A DNA stretch of 6,104 nt from Rhodanobacter sp. (lineage in GTDB: Bacteria > Pseudomonadota > Gammaproteobacteria > Xanthomonadales > Rhodanobacteraceae). The first letter of the stretch is position 1. Each line of letters starts with the position of its first letter. Position numbers and translations under genes: made by a program. The notes beneath the pieces were generated by a model. That model searched no databases, was not told where the DNA came from, and saw only the letters and a program-made list of their open reading frames with translations. This document shows, in pieces, positions 1 through 5,470 of the stretch. The stretch is taken from the NCBI GenBank assembly GCA_026193555.1, contig JAPHUU010000122.1:1-6104 (forward strand). The letters are read 5' to 3'.

Positions 1-314
1 TAGTTCTTGCCGCTGAATTTTCCGCCCGCGTGCAGCCGGGTCATGATCAGCTCGACGCCGGACACACCTTCCTCGGGATGGATGTCCACCGGCATGCCGC
101 GGCCGTCGTCGGTCACTTCCACCGAGCCATCGGCGTGCAGCACGACCTCGATGGTTTTCGCGTGTCCGGCCAGCGCCTCATCGACCGAGTTGTCCACCAC
201 CTCCTGCACCAGATGGTTCGGTCGGGTGGTGTCGGTATACATGCCGGGGCGGCGTTTGACCGGATCCAGGCCGGACAGGACTTCAATGTCGGCGGCGTTG
301 TAACGACTGCTCAT
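1..314 (-). CDS. parE: DNA topoisomerase IV subunit B, N-terminal 104 codons (partial)
   Basis: ParE is the ATPase subunit of topoisomerase IV, which decatenates daughter chromosomes together with ParC in the cytoplasm. Only the N-terminal GHKL ATPase part is visible; the gene runs off the left edge. Visible landmarks are [16 protein letters not shown] at residues 5-20, [15 protein letters not shown] at 21-35, [16 protein letters not shown] at 37-52 with the presumed catalytic Glu38 and Mg-binding Asn42, [15 protein letters not shown] at 69-83 with the nucleotide-contacting Asp69, and [12 protein letters not shown] at the edge. The TDTTRPNHL stretch is typical of ParE and separates it from GyrB. 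The ATG at 312-314 matches the usual ParE start, two to three residues before the conserved Tyr-Asn. No strong Shine-Dalgarno is seen. The next gene upstream, the ABC exporter, ends 74 bp away, so parE may have its own promoter, though none is convincing. Identification is very secure. Confidence 0.97.
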   Translation of the reverse strand, partial: MSSRYNAADIEVLSGLDPVKRRPGMYTDTTRPNHLVQEVVDNSVDEALAGHAKTIEVVLHADGSVEVTDDGRGMPVDIHPEEGVSGVELIMTRLHAGGKFSGKN

Positions 315-388
315 GCGTGTGTTTCTGGTGGACAAGACAACGAAGCATGGACGGCACGGGCGGGCAGGGTCAAGCCGCAGCGCATCTC

Positions 389-2236
389 TCAGCGGTAGCC
401 TTGGGCCTGCAGCGTGAACAGGTGCGCATAGTGGCCGTCCTGTGCCATCAGCTGCTGATGGTCGCCGTGCTCGATGATACGGCCGTCCTGGATCACGATG
501 ATCTGGTTGGCCATGCGCACGGTGGAGAAGCGGTGCGAGATCAGGATCGCGATGCGGTTGCCGGCCAGCTCGCGAAAGTGCTCGTAGATCGTCGCTTCGG
601 CCTGGGCGTCCATCGCGGCGGTCGGTTCGTCCAGCACCAGGATGTCTGCCTGTGAGCGCATGAAGGCACGGGCCAGCGCGATCTTCTGCCACTGCCCGCC
701 GGACAGCTCGCGCCCCTCGCGAAACCACTTGCCGAGCTGGGTATCGAAGCCGGCCGGCAGGCTGTCGATGAACTCGCTGGCCATGCCCTTGTCGCTGGCC
801 TCGCGCCAGCGCGCGGCGTCCTCGAAACGGCTGACGTCGCCGGCGCCGATGTTCTCGCCCACGCGCATCTGGTAGCGCGCGAAGTCCTGGAAGATCACCC
901 CGATGCGCTGGAGCAGGGTGCGTTCGTCCCATTCGCGCAGGTCGGTGCCGTCGAGCAGGATGCGACCGCTGTCGGGTGCGTACAGGCGCGTCAGCAGCTT
1001 GATCAGGGTGGTCTTGCCCGAGCCGTTTTGGCCGACCAGCGCCAGCGACTGGCCGGGGCGGATGTGCAGGTCGATCTCGCGCAGCGCCGGTTCGGTGGCG
1101 CCGGGGTAGGTGAAGCTGACCTGTTCGAAGCGGATGCCGTCGTCCGGCTTCGCGCCACGTTGCGCGGTGCCGGCGGCACGCGGCACCGCGGTTTCCAGAT
1201 ACTCGTACAGGGTCGACAGGTAGAGGTTGTCCTCGTACATGCCGCCGATCGCCGACAGCATCGCCGACACCGCCGACTGGCCCTGGCGGAACAGCATCAG
1301 GTACATCGTCATCTGGCCCAGCGTGATGCGGCCGACCACAGTGGTCATCGCGATCCATGCATAGGCGCCGTACAAGGTGAGCGTGCCGACCAGGCCCAGT
1401 CCGAAACCCCAGCTGTCGCGGCGCAGGGTCAGGTCGCGGTCGGCGCTGTACAGCAGGCGGAAGATGTCGCGATAGCGAGCGAGCAGCAGCGGGCCGAGCC
1501 CGTACAGCTTGACCTCCTTGGCGTGGTCCTCGCGCGCAATCACGGTTTCCAGGTACAGCTGCATGCGGGTTTCCGGCGAGCGCCAGCGGAACAGCCGGAA
1601 CGCGTCGCCGGAAAACTTGGTCTCGGCCAGGAACGAGGGCAGCCCCGCCAGCACCAGCACCAGCACGGCCCACGGCGAGAACCGGAACAGCAAGGTGCCG
1701 TAGCTGACCAGCGATATCGCGTTCTGCACCAGTCCGAAGGTGCGCGTGACCAGCGACAGCGGCCGGGTCGACGCCTCACGCCGCGCCCGGGTGAGCTTGT
1801 CGTAGAACTCGGAATCCTCGAAGTGCGCCAGCTCCAGGGTCAGCGCCTTTTCGAGAATCATCACGTTCACGCGTTGCCCCAGCAGGGCGCGCAGCAGCGA
1901 CTGGCAAGACGACAGACCGCGCTGCACACCCGCCAATGCCGCCACCAGCAGTCCTTCCAGCGCCACCCATTCGAACACCGATCGCAGCGGTGCATGGCCG
2001 TCGGACGCCCACAAGCGGCTTGCGCCAACCACGGCGTCGACGATGTGTGCGCCGACCCAGGCCACGCCGGCGGGCAACAGGCCTGCGGCCAGGGTCAGCA
2101 CAGCCAGCACGATGGTCAGCGGGCGGCTGGTGCTCCACACCAGCTCCAGGGCACGTCCGCTGAAGCGGAACACGCCAGGAAAGCTGCGGGTGAGGTCGGC
2201 CGACGCGGTCGGTGCGGGAGAGGCGTGAGGAGGCAA
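389..2236 (-). CDS. ABC exporter half-transporter, fused permease and ATPase (615 aa)
   Basis: This is a type IV ABC half-transporter that should act as a dimer in the inner membrane, using ATP to export a substrate. The N-terminal half (about residues 40-330) is the membrane domain, with hydrophobic stretches near 41-67, 90-105, 167-204 and 278-315. [15 protein letters not shown] at 138-152 is a coupling-region motif common in exporters related to lantibiotic and peptide transporters. The C-terminal ATPase (about 368-608) carries Walker A GQNGSGKT (402-409), Q-loop Gln450, signature LSGGQ (511-515), Walker B ILVLDE (532-537) and H-loop His568, so it should be catalytically competent. There is no N-terminal C39 peptidase. 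The start is a TTG at 2234-2236 with only a weak upstream GAAAG; an in-frame stop lies five codons before it, and later GTG codons (residues 22 and 33) are alternatives. The substrate cannot be told: no precursor peptide, accessory HlyD-like protein or modifying enzyme is next to it. Confidence 0.9.
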   Translation of the reverse strand: MPPHASPAPTASADLTRSFPGVFRFSGRALELVWSTSRPLTIVLAVLTLAAGLLPAGVAWVGAHIVDAVVGASRLWASDGHAPLRSVFEWVALEGLLVAALAGVQRGLSSCQSLLRALLGQRVNVMILEKALTLELAHFEDSEFYDKLTRARREASTRPLSLVTRTFGLVQNAISLVSYGTLLFRFSPWAVLVLVLAGLPSFLAETKFSGDAFRLFRWRSPETRMQLYLETVIAREDHAKEVKLYGLGPLLLARYRDIFRLLYSADRDLTLRRDSWGFGLGLVGTLTLYGAYAWIAMTTVVGRITLGQMTMYLMLFRQGQSAVSAMLSAIGGMYEDNLYLSTLYEYLETAVPRAAGTAQRGAKPDDGIRFEQVSFTYPGATEPALREIDLHIRPGQSLALVGQNGSGKTTLIKLLTRLYAPDSGRILLDGTDLREWDERTLLQRIGVIFQDFARYQMRVGENIGAGDVSRFEDAARWREASDKGMASEFIDSLPAGFDTQLGKWFREGRELSGGQWQKIALARAFMRSQADILVLDEPTAAMDAQAEATIYEHFRELAGNRIAILISHRFSTVRMANQIIVIQDGRIIEHGDHQQLMAQDGHYAHLFTLQAQGYR

Positions 2237-2394
2237 GTGAGCAGGCTTTCAGTGCAGGCGCGCGACCGGGCGCGAAGCTACCGAGATGGGGGCCGCGTCG
2301 CCTCACGCAAGCCGGTGCGGGCAGGTCGGATCAGGGTGCGCTCCTGCAGATGGGCCTGATGAGGTTATTCGAGGCCGTCATCAGCGTCGCGGGC

Positions 2395-3105
2395 TCAGTG
2401 CAGCTGCACGTCGACCACTTCCTGCTCCGCCCGGTACAGCGCCGGGAACAGCTGTTTCAGATGCCTCACCTTGGGGGCGTCGTTGTAGACGATGTAGGGG
2501 TTGTTCGGATGCCGCCGGGCGTAGTCCTGGTGATAAGCCTCGGCCGGGTAGAAGGCGCTCAGCGGCACCACTTGGGTCACGATCGGCGCCGGGAACGACC
2601 TGGCCGCGGTCAGCTGCGCGACATAGGCGAGCGCGATGCGCTTCTGTTCCGGACTGCCGTAGAAAATCGCCGAGCGGTACTGGGTGCCCCTGTCCGGCCC
2701 CTGCCGGTTGAGCTGGGTCGGATCCATCGCGACCGAGAAGAGCACCTGCAGCAGCTGCCCATAGCTGACCCTGGCGGGGTCGAACTGCACGCGCACGGAT
2801 TCCGCGTGGCCGGTGTTGCCATCGCTGACCTGATTGTAATGCGCTGTGCCGGCACTGCCGCCGGAGTAACCAGCCACCACCTTGCGCACGCCCTTGACGT
2901 GCTCGAACACGGATTCGACACCCCAGAAGCAGCCGCCCGCAAACACGGCAACCTGGTCACCCTGGCCGCTGCTGCGGCTGGAGTCCACCACGGGAACGGG
3001 CAACCGGACCGCGTCGCTGGCGGCGATCGCAGGCTGGTATGCGCCCAAACCGGCCAGCAGCAATGCGGCAAACGAAAATGCGTGGAAAGTAGAGCGACGA
3101 ATCAT
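2395..3105 (-). CDS. msrA: Peptide-methionine (S)-S-oxide reductase, exported, single cysteine (236 aa)
   Basis: MsrA reduces methionine-S-sulfoxide in oxidised proteins. The active-site motif GCFWG is at residues 58-62 with nucleophile Cys59. Family residues align with E. coli MsrA: Tyr90, Glu102 in GNTGHAES, Asp138 and Tyr143 in DRGTQYRSAI, followed by the C-terminal HPNNPYIVYND. An N-terminal basic-hydrophobic segment (residues 3-29, ending PAIAAS) is a convincing Sec signal peptide with cleavage near Ala28 or Ala29, so the enzyme should act in the periplasm. Cys59 is the only cysteine in the protein, so no intramolecular resolving cysteine exists; recycling would need a direct outside reductant or partner. 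The ATG at 3103-3105 has a GAGG Shine-Dalgarno six bases upstream (plus-strand 3112-3115). Gaps of 172 bp before and 158 bp after suggest a stand-alone unit. The MsrA assignment is secure; the cell location rests on the signal peptide. Confidence 0.96.
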   Translation of the reverse strand: MIRRSTFHAFSFAALLLAGLGAYQPAIAASDAVRLPVPVVDSSRSSGQGDQVAVFAGGCFWGVESVFEHVKGVRKVVAGYSGGSAGTAHYNQVSDGNTGHAESVRVQFDPARVSYGQLLQVLFSVAMDPTQLNRQGPDRGTQYRSAIFYGSPEQKRIALAYVAQLTAARSFPAPIVTQVVPLSAFYPAEAYHQDYARRHPNNPYIVYNDAPKVRHLKQLFPALYRAEQEVVDVQLH

Positions 3106-3173
3106 GGCGGGCCTCGCTGATGACGGGGATGCGTGAGGGCAACATCAGGCGTGCTGAGGTTGCGTACGAGCCG

Positions 3174-3226
3174 TCATCGCGGATGCAGCAGGCCGAATGT
3201 TCCACCACGCCGGGCCCCCGCGATGA
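3174..3226. repeat. 9-bp inverted repeat in the msrA upstream region
   Basis: TCATCGCGG at 3174-3182 is exactly complementary to CCGCGATGA at 3218-3226, with a 35-base loop. It lies in the 172-bp space between the S4-protein stop and the msrA start, about 70-120 bases upstream of msrA. It could be a hairpin in the msrA leader or a dyad bound by a regulator. It is not followed by a T-run on either strand, so a rho-independent terminator is unlikely. In GC-rich DNA a 9-bp match of this kind could arise by chance. No promoter could be named with confidence in this gap. Confidence 0.35.
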
Positions 3227-3277
3227 GGTGCTCTTGCCGGATTCTTCGTTGCCCGCGCGCCTCGGGTTACAGCGCCC

Positions 3278-3502
3278 TCAGTGTGCTTCGGCCACGACGT
3301 GGATTTCCACGTCGCCGATGGTGACCACCTGACCCGCGTGGATCTTGCAGGTCTTGCGCAACTCGGGCTTGCCGTCGACCGATGCCGCACCGCTGGCCAC
3401 CAGTTTCTTGCCGGCCCCGCCGCTGTCGCACAGGCCGGCCAGCTTCAGCAGCAGGTTGAGTTCGACGTAGTCGCCTTCCAGTTCGAATTCCAGGGTTTGC
3501 AT
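3278..3502 (-). CDS. Small S4-domain RNA-binding protein, YbcJ-like (74 aa)
   Basis: The protein is essentially a single S4-like RNA-binding fold, resembling E. coli YbcJ in both length and pattern. Visible motifs are the N-terminal YVELNLLLKLAGLCDSGG (12-29), the basic turn GKKLVASGAASVDGK (31-45) and the core ELRKTCKIHAGQVV (47-60), which match the YbcJ pattern of a Leu-Leu-Lys helix, a Val-Asp-Gly turn and Arg-Lys-x-Cys-Lys-Ile. It likely binds structured RNA in the cytoplasm, but a precise target is not known for this family. I chose the ATG at 3500-3502 because it gives the usual family length. A GTG at 3545-3547 would add 15 residues and overlap the barstar stop as GTGA; neither start has a strong Shine-Dalgarno. 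It follows the barstar gene by 41 bp and is probably co-transcribed with the RNase/barstar pair. Family assignment is firm; the start is less so. Confidence 0.88.
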   Translation of the reverse strand: MQTLEFELEGDYVELNLLLKLAGLCDSGGAGKKLVASGAASVDGKPELRKTCKIHAGQVVTIGDVEIHVVAEAH

Positions 3503-3543
3503 GACGTGCTCGTTGGCGGGAGGGGTGGCAGGGTGACACGGTT

Positions 3544-3987
3544 TCACGCTGGCGGGTGACTGGCCGCATCGGCAGGGTCGGGCAGCGCCACAAAGGCGAA
3601 CCAGGGCATGTCGTGATCGCAGGCAAAGGTCGCCGCATCATCCAGAACACCCAGCAGGATATCGAAATCCGCCTCCGCCAGCCGGCACAGCTCGTCGGCG
3701 TGGTCGAACAGCAGTACATAGCCCCATGCCGGCATCCAGCCCAGATCGCGCAGGCAATCGGCCAGGGCATCCCAGTTGTAACCGAAGGTATCGGGGAGCT
3801 GCAGCGTCACCGCCAGCCGGCGCAGCAACTCATCCCGGTCGTGGCAACCGGCAAGGTCGGTGCGACAGACCTGCAGGTCGGCGCTGGCGGCGGTGGCGGC
3901 GAGGCGATCCAGATCGCCGGAATCGACGAAATACACGCCGCTCCGGGTGGGGCGGGTGAGATCCGGATCGAAACGGCGCGTCTTCAT
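3544..3987 (-). CDS. Barstar-family ribonuclease inhibitor (147 aa)
   Basis: Barstar proteins bind and block barnase-type guanyl ribonucleases in the cytoplasm. The core lies in residues about 53-135. LQLPDTFGYNWDALADCL (62-79) aligns with the barnase-binding helix of Bacillus barstar: Asp73 corresponds to Asp35 and Asp77 to Asp39, the two acidic residues that fill the nuclease active site, while Trp38 is replaced by Ala76 and Tyr29 by Thr67. The following YVLLFDHADEL (90-100) and PWFAFVALPDP (128-138) fit the family's beta strands. There are about 37 extra residues at the N terminus compared with Bacillus barstar. The ATG at 3985-3987 overlaps the RNase stop as ATGA, pointing to translational coupling with the nuclease. 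The same reading frame is open far upstream, but that part lies antiparallel-free inside the RNase gene in another frame and has no family similarity. Confidence in family is high; cognate pairing is inferred from adjacency. Confidence 0.93.
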   Translation of the reverse strand: MKTRRFDPDLTRPTRSGVYFVDSGDLDRLAATAASADLQVCRTDLAGCHDRDELLRRLAVTLQLPDTFGYNWDALADCLRDLGWMPAWGYVLLFDHADELCRLAEADFDILLGVLDDAATFACDHDMPWFAFVALPDPADAASHPPA

Positions 3988-4397
3988 CGGTTCATCTCGA
4001 AGCGACGAAAACTGCGGTAGTGGTCGTCGGTGTAGTACCAGACTTGCGGTGGCGTGCCGCCGGTGATGATGCGCCGCGCGCCGCGGGTGCCGGCGCCCGG
4101 CGTCTCCACCGTGTACTCGTGGTAGTAGCCCCGCGGCTGCTTCGGCAGCAGGCCTTCGTAGTTGCCAAAGACCATGCCGTCCTGCCGATGCGAAAACGGG
4201 CCGCCGCGGGCGATCCGGTCCAGTGCGACCTGCGCCCCAGGCGGCAGGAATGCCGGCAGCGACGGCGTGTCCTGACGGCTTGGTGCCGAGGTCGTCGGGG
4301 AGGTCAGGCCCGGCGGGGGCGCTGGTGCGGGTCGCTGCCACAAGACCACGGCAGCGATGAGCCCGGCGAGGAGAAACAGCGGCTTGAGCTGGCGCAT
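3984..4397 (-). CDS. Exported guanyl-specific ribonuclease, RNase Sa/barnase family (137 aa)
   Basis: This enzyme should cleave single-stranded RNA after guanine. Residues about 55-135 match Streptomyces RNase Sa closely: GGPFSHRQDGMVFGNYEG (65-82), GYYHEYTVETPG (90-101), TRGARRIITGG (104-114) and YYTDDHYRSF (121-130). The predicted catalytic residues are Glu94 (Glu54 of RNase Sa), Arg105 and Arg109 (Arg65, Arg69) and His126 (His85), so it should be active. Residues 7-20 are hydrophobic after two basic residues, forming a signal peptide or signal anchor, followed by a proline-rich linker (23-54). No clear cleavage motif is visible, so it may be membrane-tethered in the periplasm. The protein has no cysteine, so the RNase Sa disulfide is absent. 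The ATG at 4395-4397 is preceded by GGA about six bases upstream. The gene overlaps barstar by 4 nt. It could serve in RNA scavenging or as a toxin; sequence alone does not decide. Confidence 0.93.
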   Translation of the reverse strand: MRQLKPLFLLAGLIAAVVLWQRPAPAPPPGLTSPTTSAPSRQDTPSLPAFLPPGAQVALDRIARGGPFSHRQDGMVFGNYEGLLPKQPRGYYHEYTVETPGAGTRGARRIITGGTPPQVWYYTDDHYRSFRRFEMNR

Positions 4398-4515
4398 GCG
4401 GATCCGTGGTGTCGTGTGCAGGTGGCGAGCTTAGTGCGGGTCCGCCCGCCGATAAACCGGTCGATGACCGCGGCTGGCGATTGCGGGAAGCTGGCGCGCT
4501 TGCCTCCATTCAATC

Positions 4516-4520
4516 AGGGA
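4516..4520 (+). promoter_or_regulatory. Shine-Dalgarno of the VOC gene remnant
   Basis: AGGGA sits seven bases before the ATG at 4528-4530 on the plus strand. Its good spacing supports the view that the broken VOC-like stub was once a translated gene with this start. No convincing promoter is visible upstream; the space between here and the divergent RNase start (4398-4515) holds two short hairpins (4436-4449 and 4458-4470) and nothing else I can name. Confidence 0.55.
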
Positions 4521-4527
4521 ATTCGCG

Positions 4528-4637
4528 ATGATCGGTTACGTCAGCCCGGGCAGCAAATGTCGGGCGCAGCGACCTTCCATGACGCCCTGCTGGGTGCGCT
4601 TGGCGGCCGCGGCGCCATCAACAGGCAGGACCGGATT
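4528..4637 (+). pseudogene. Frameshifted N-terminal remnant of a VOC (glyoxalase-superfamily) gene
   Basis: The ATG at 4528 begins MIGYVSPGS, like the common start MIGYVTLGTND of small VOC/glyoxalase-superfamily proteins. After about residue 10 the similarity moves to another frame: from 4557 the frame encodes MSGAATFHDALLGALGG and then RGAINRQDRI, which fits the family's usual continuation (A-x-F-Y-D-A-L-L-x-x-L-G-A-x-R). Aligning the two parts suggests loss of about four bases near 4555-4557. The similarity ends at about 4637, exactly where the convergent DUF72 gene stops, so the rest of the VOC gene (normally about 120-130 codons) is gone. It is the only plus-strand gene trace in the window. 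VOC proteins are metal-dependent enzymes or drug-binding proteins of varied function, so the original role is unknown. The call rests on recalled family patterns, not on a database search. Confidence 0.6.
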
Positions 4638-5470
4638 CAGCGAATGCGGTCGATCCGCGCCTGCAGCGCCATCGCCGCAGCCGGGTTGCGATGCTTGGCG
4701 CTGCCGATGAAGAATAGAAAGACATCACGCGCCGGGCCTTCCGGTTGCAATGGCGCGGCGTGAGGCAGGGCGCCAATGTCCTTGCCTGCAGCCCAGTCCC
4801 GCGCATATCCCGCCCACTGATCCAGCGCTTCGGGCGCGTAGCCGGCCGGCATCTCGTCGGCGCTGCGCATCAGCCGCGCATAGCTGAAGTCGCCGCTGAG
4901 ATCGGCCAGCGAGGGGTAGGCGGGCGAGTCGGTGAACACAGTCGGTGCGCCGTGCGCGCGCACCAGCGCCACATAGGGCTCGCACTGGAAGCTGGGATGG
5001 CGCACTTCCAGCACGTGGCGCAGCGGCTGGCCCGCCAGTTCGCGCGGCAGCGCGTCCAGAAACGCGGCCAGGTCGTCGGCGTCGAATGGGCGCGACGGCG
5101 GCAGTTGCCACAGGATCGGCCCCAGTCGGTCGCCGAATTCGGCCAGTCCGCCGTGCACGAAGCCCTCGATGCCCTTGCCAGTATCGGCCAGCAGCCGGCC
5201 TTCGGTGATGTAGCGCGGCGCCTTCAGCGAGAACACGAATCCGGCCGGCGTCTCGGCCGCCCACTTCGCATAGGTGGCCGGCTTCTGCGCGCCGTAGAAG
5301 GTGCCGTTGATCTCGATTGCGCGCAACTGGCGGCTGGCGTATTCCAGCTCGCGCCGCTGCACCAGGCCGGCCGGGTAGAAGTTGTTGCGCCACGGTGCAT
5401 AGGTCCAGCCTCCGATGCCGACGCGGATGCGCGGGCCATCGATTGGGGCAGGGGCGAACAGGTCGTTCAC
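4637..5470 (-). CDS. DUF72 (YecE-like) family protein (277 aa)
   Basis: DUF72 proteins are predicted TIM-barrel proteins of unknown biochemical role. Family landmarks, in order: RVGIGGWTYAPWRNNFYP (15-32), LEYASRQLRAIEINGTFYG (42-60), FVFSLKAPRYITE (78-90), GPILWQLPPSRPFD (117-130), LEVRHPSF (154-161) and the C-terminal DVFLFFIGSAKHRNPAAAMAL (249-269). Length is normal for the family, so the gene looks intact. I chose the GTG at 5468-5470 because a GGAG Shine-Dalgarno lies eight bases upstream and it overlaps the phosphatase stop as GTGA; the frame is open 29 codons further upstream, but that part overlaps the phosphatase gene and has an arginine-rich, non-family composition. It is almost certainly co-translated with the PAP2 gene. 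Its stop abuts the end of the VOC remnant. The family is firm, the function unknown; I see no signal peptide or membrane segment, so it should be cytoplasmic. Confidence 0.93.
   Translation of the reverse strand: MNDLFAPAPIDGPRIRVGIGGWTYAPWRNNFYPAGLVQRRELEYASRQLRAIEINGTFYGAQKPATYAKWAAETPAGFVFSLKAPRYITEGRLLADTGKGIEGFVHGGLAEFGDRLGPILWQLPPSRPFDADDLAAFLDALPRELAGQPLRHVLEVRHPSFQCEPYVALVRAHGAPTVFTDSPAYPSLADLSGDFSYARLMRSADEMPAGYAPEALDQWAGYARDWAAGKDIGALPHAAPLQPEGPARDVFLFFIGSAKHRNPAAAMALQARIDRIR

Noticed and set aside
342..373. Possible parE promoter: TTGACC at 368-373 with a weak -10 (CATGCT) at 342-347
   Set aside because: The spacing is 20 bases and the -10 matches consensus at only three positions.
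1028..2359. A 443-codon plus-strand open frame opposite the ABC exporter gene
   Set aside because: Its product is rich in Gln, Arg and His with no domain pattern, and it is the antisense shadow of a gene with full ABC-transporter motifs.
2237..2394. Possible small gene or terminator in the msrA-exporter gap
   Set aside because: No open frame with a credible start and no stem followed by a T-run; only a GATGA/TCATC pair with a 15-base loop just after msrA.
2212..3120. A 302-codon plus-strand open frame opposite msrA
   Set aside because: Antisense shadow of a clear MsrA gene; no recognisable motif and no sensible ribosome binding site.
3503..3547. GTG start for the S4 protein overlapping the barstar stop
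   Set aside because: It would add 15 residues not expected for YbcJ-type proteins. The overlap is attractive, so this is kept as an alternative, not as the call.
3988..4509. A long N-terminal extension of the barstar reading frame (to 321 codons)
   Set aside because: The extension lies over the RNase gene in another frame and reads as low-complexity Arg/Pro/Ala; the ATG at 3987 with its ATGA overlap explains the barstar gene.
4601..4617. Hairpin TGGCG/CGCCA downstream of the DUF72 stop as a terminator
   Set aside because: Only a five-pair stem, no T-run on either strand, and it lies inside the VOC-like remnant.
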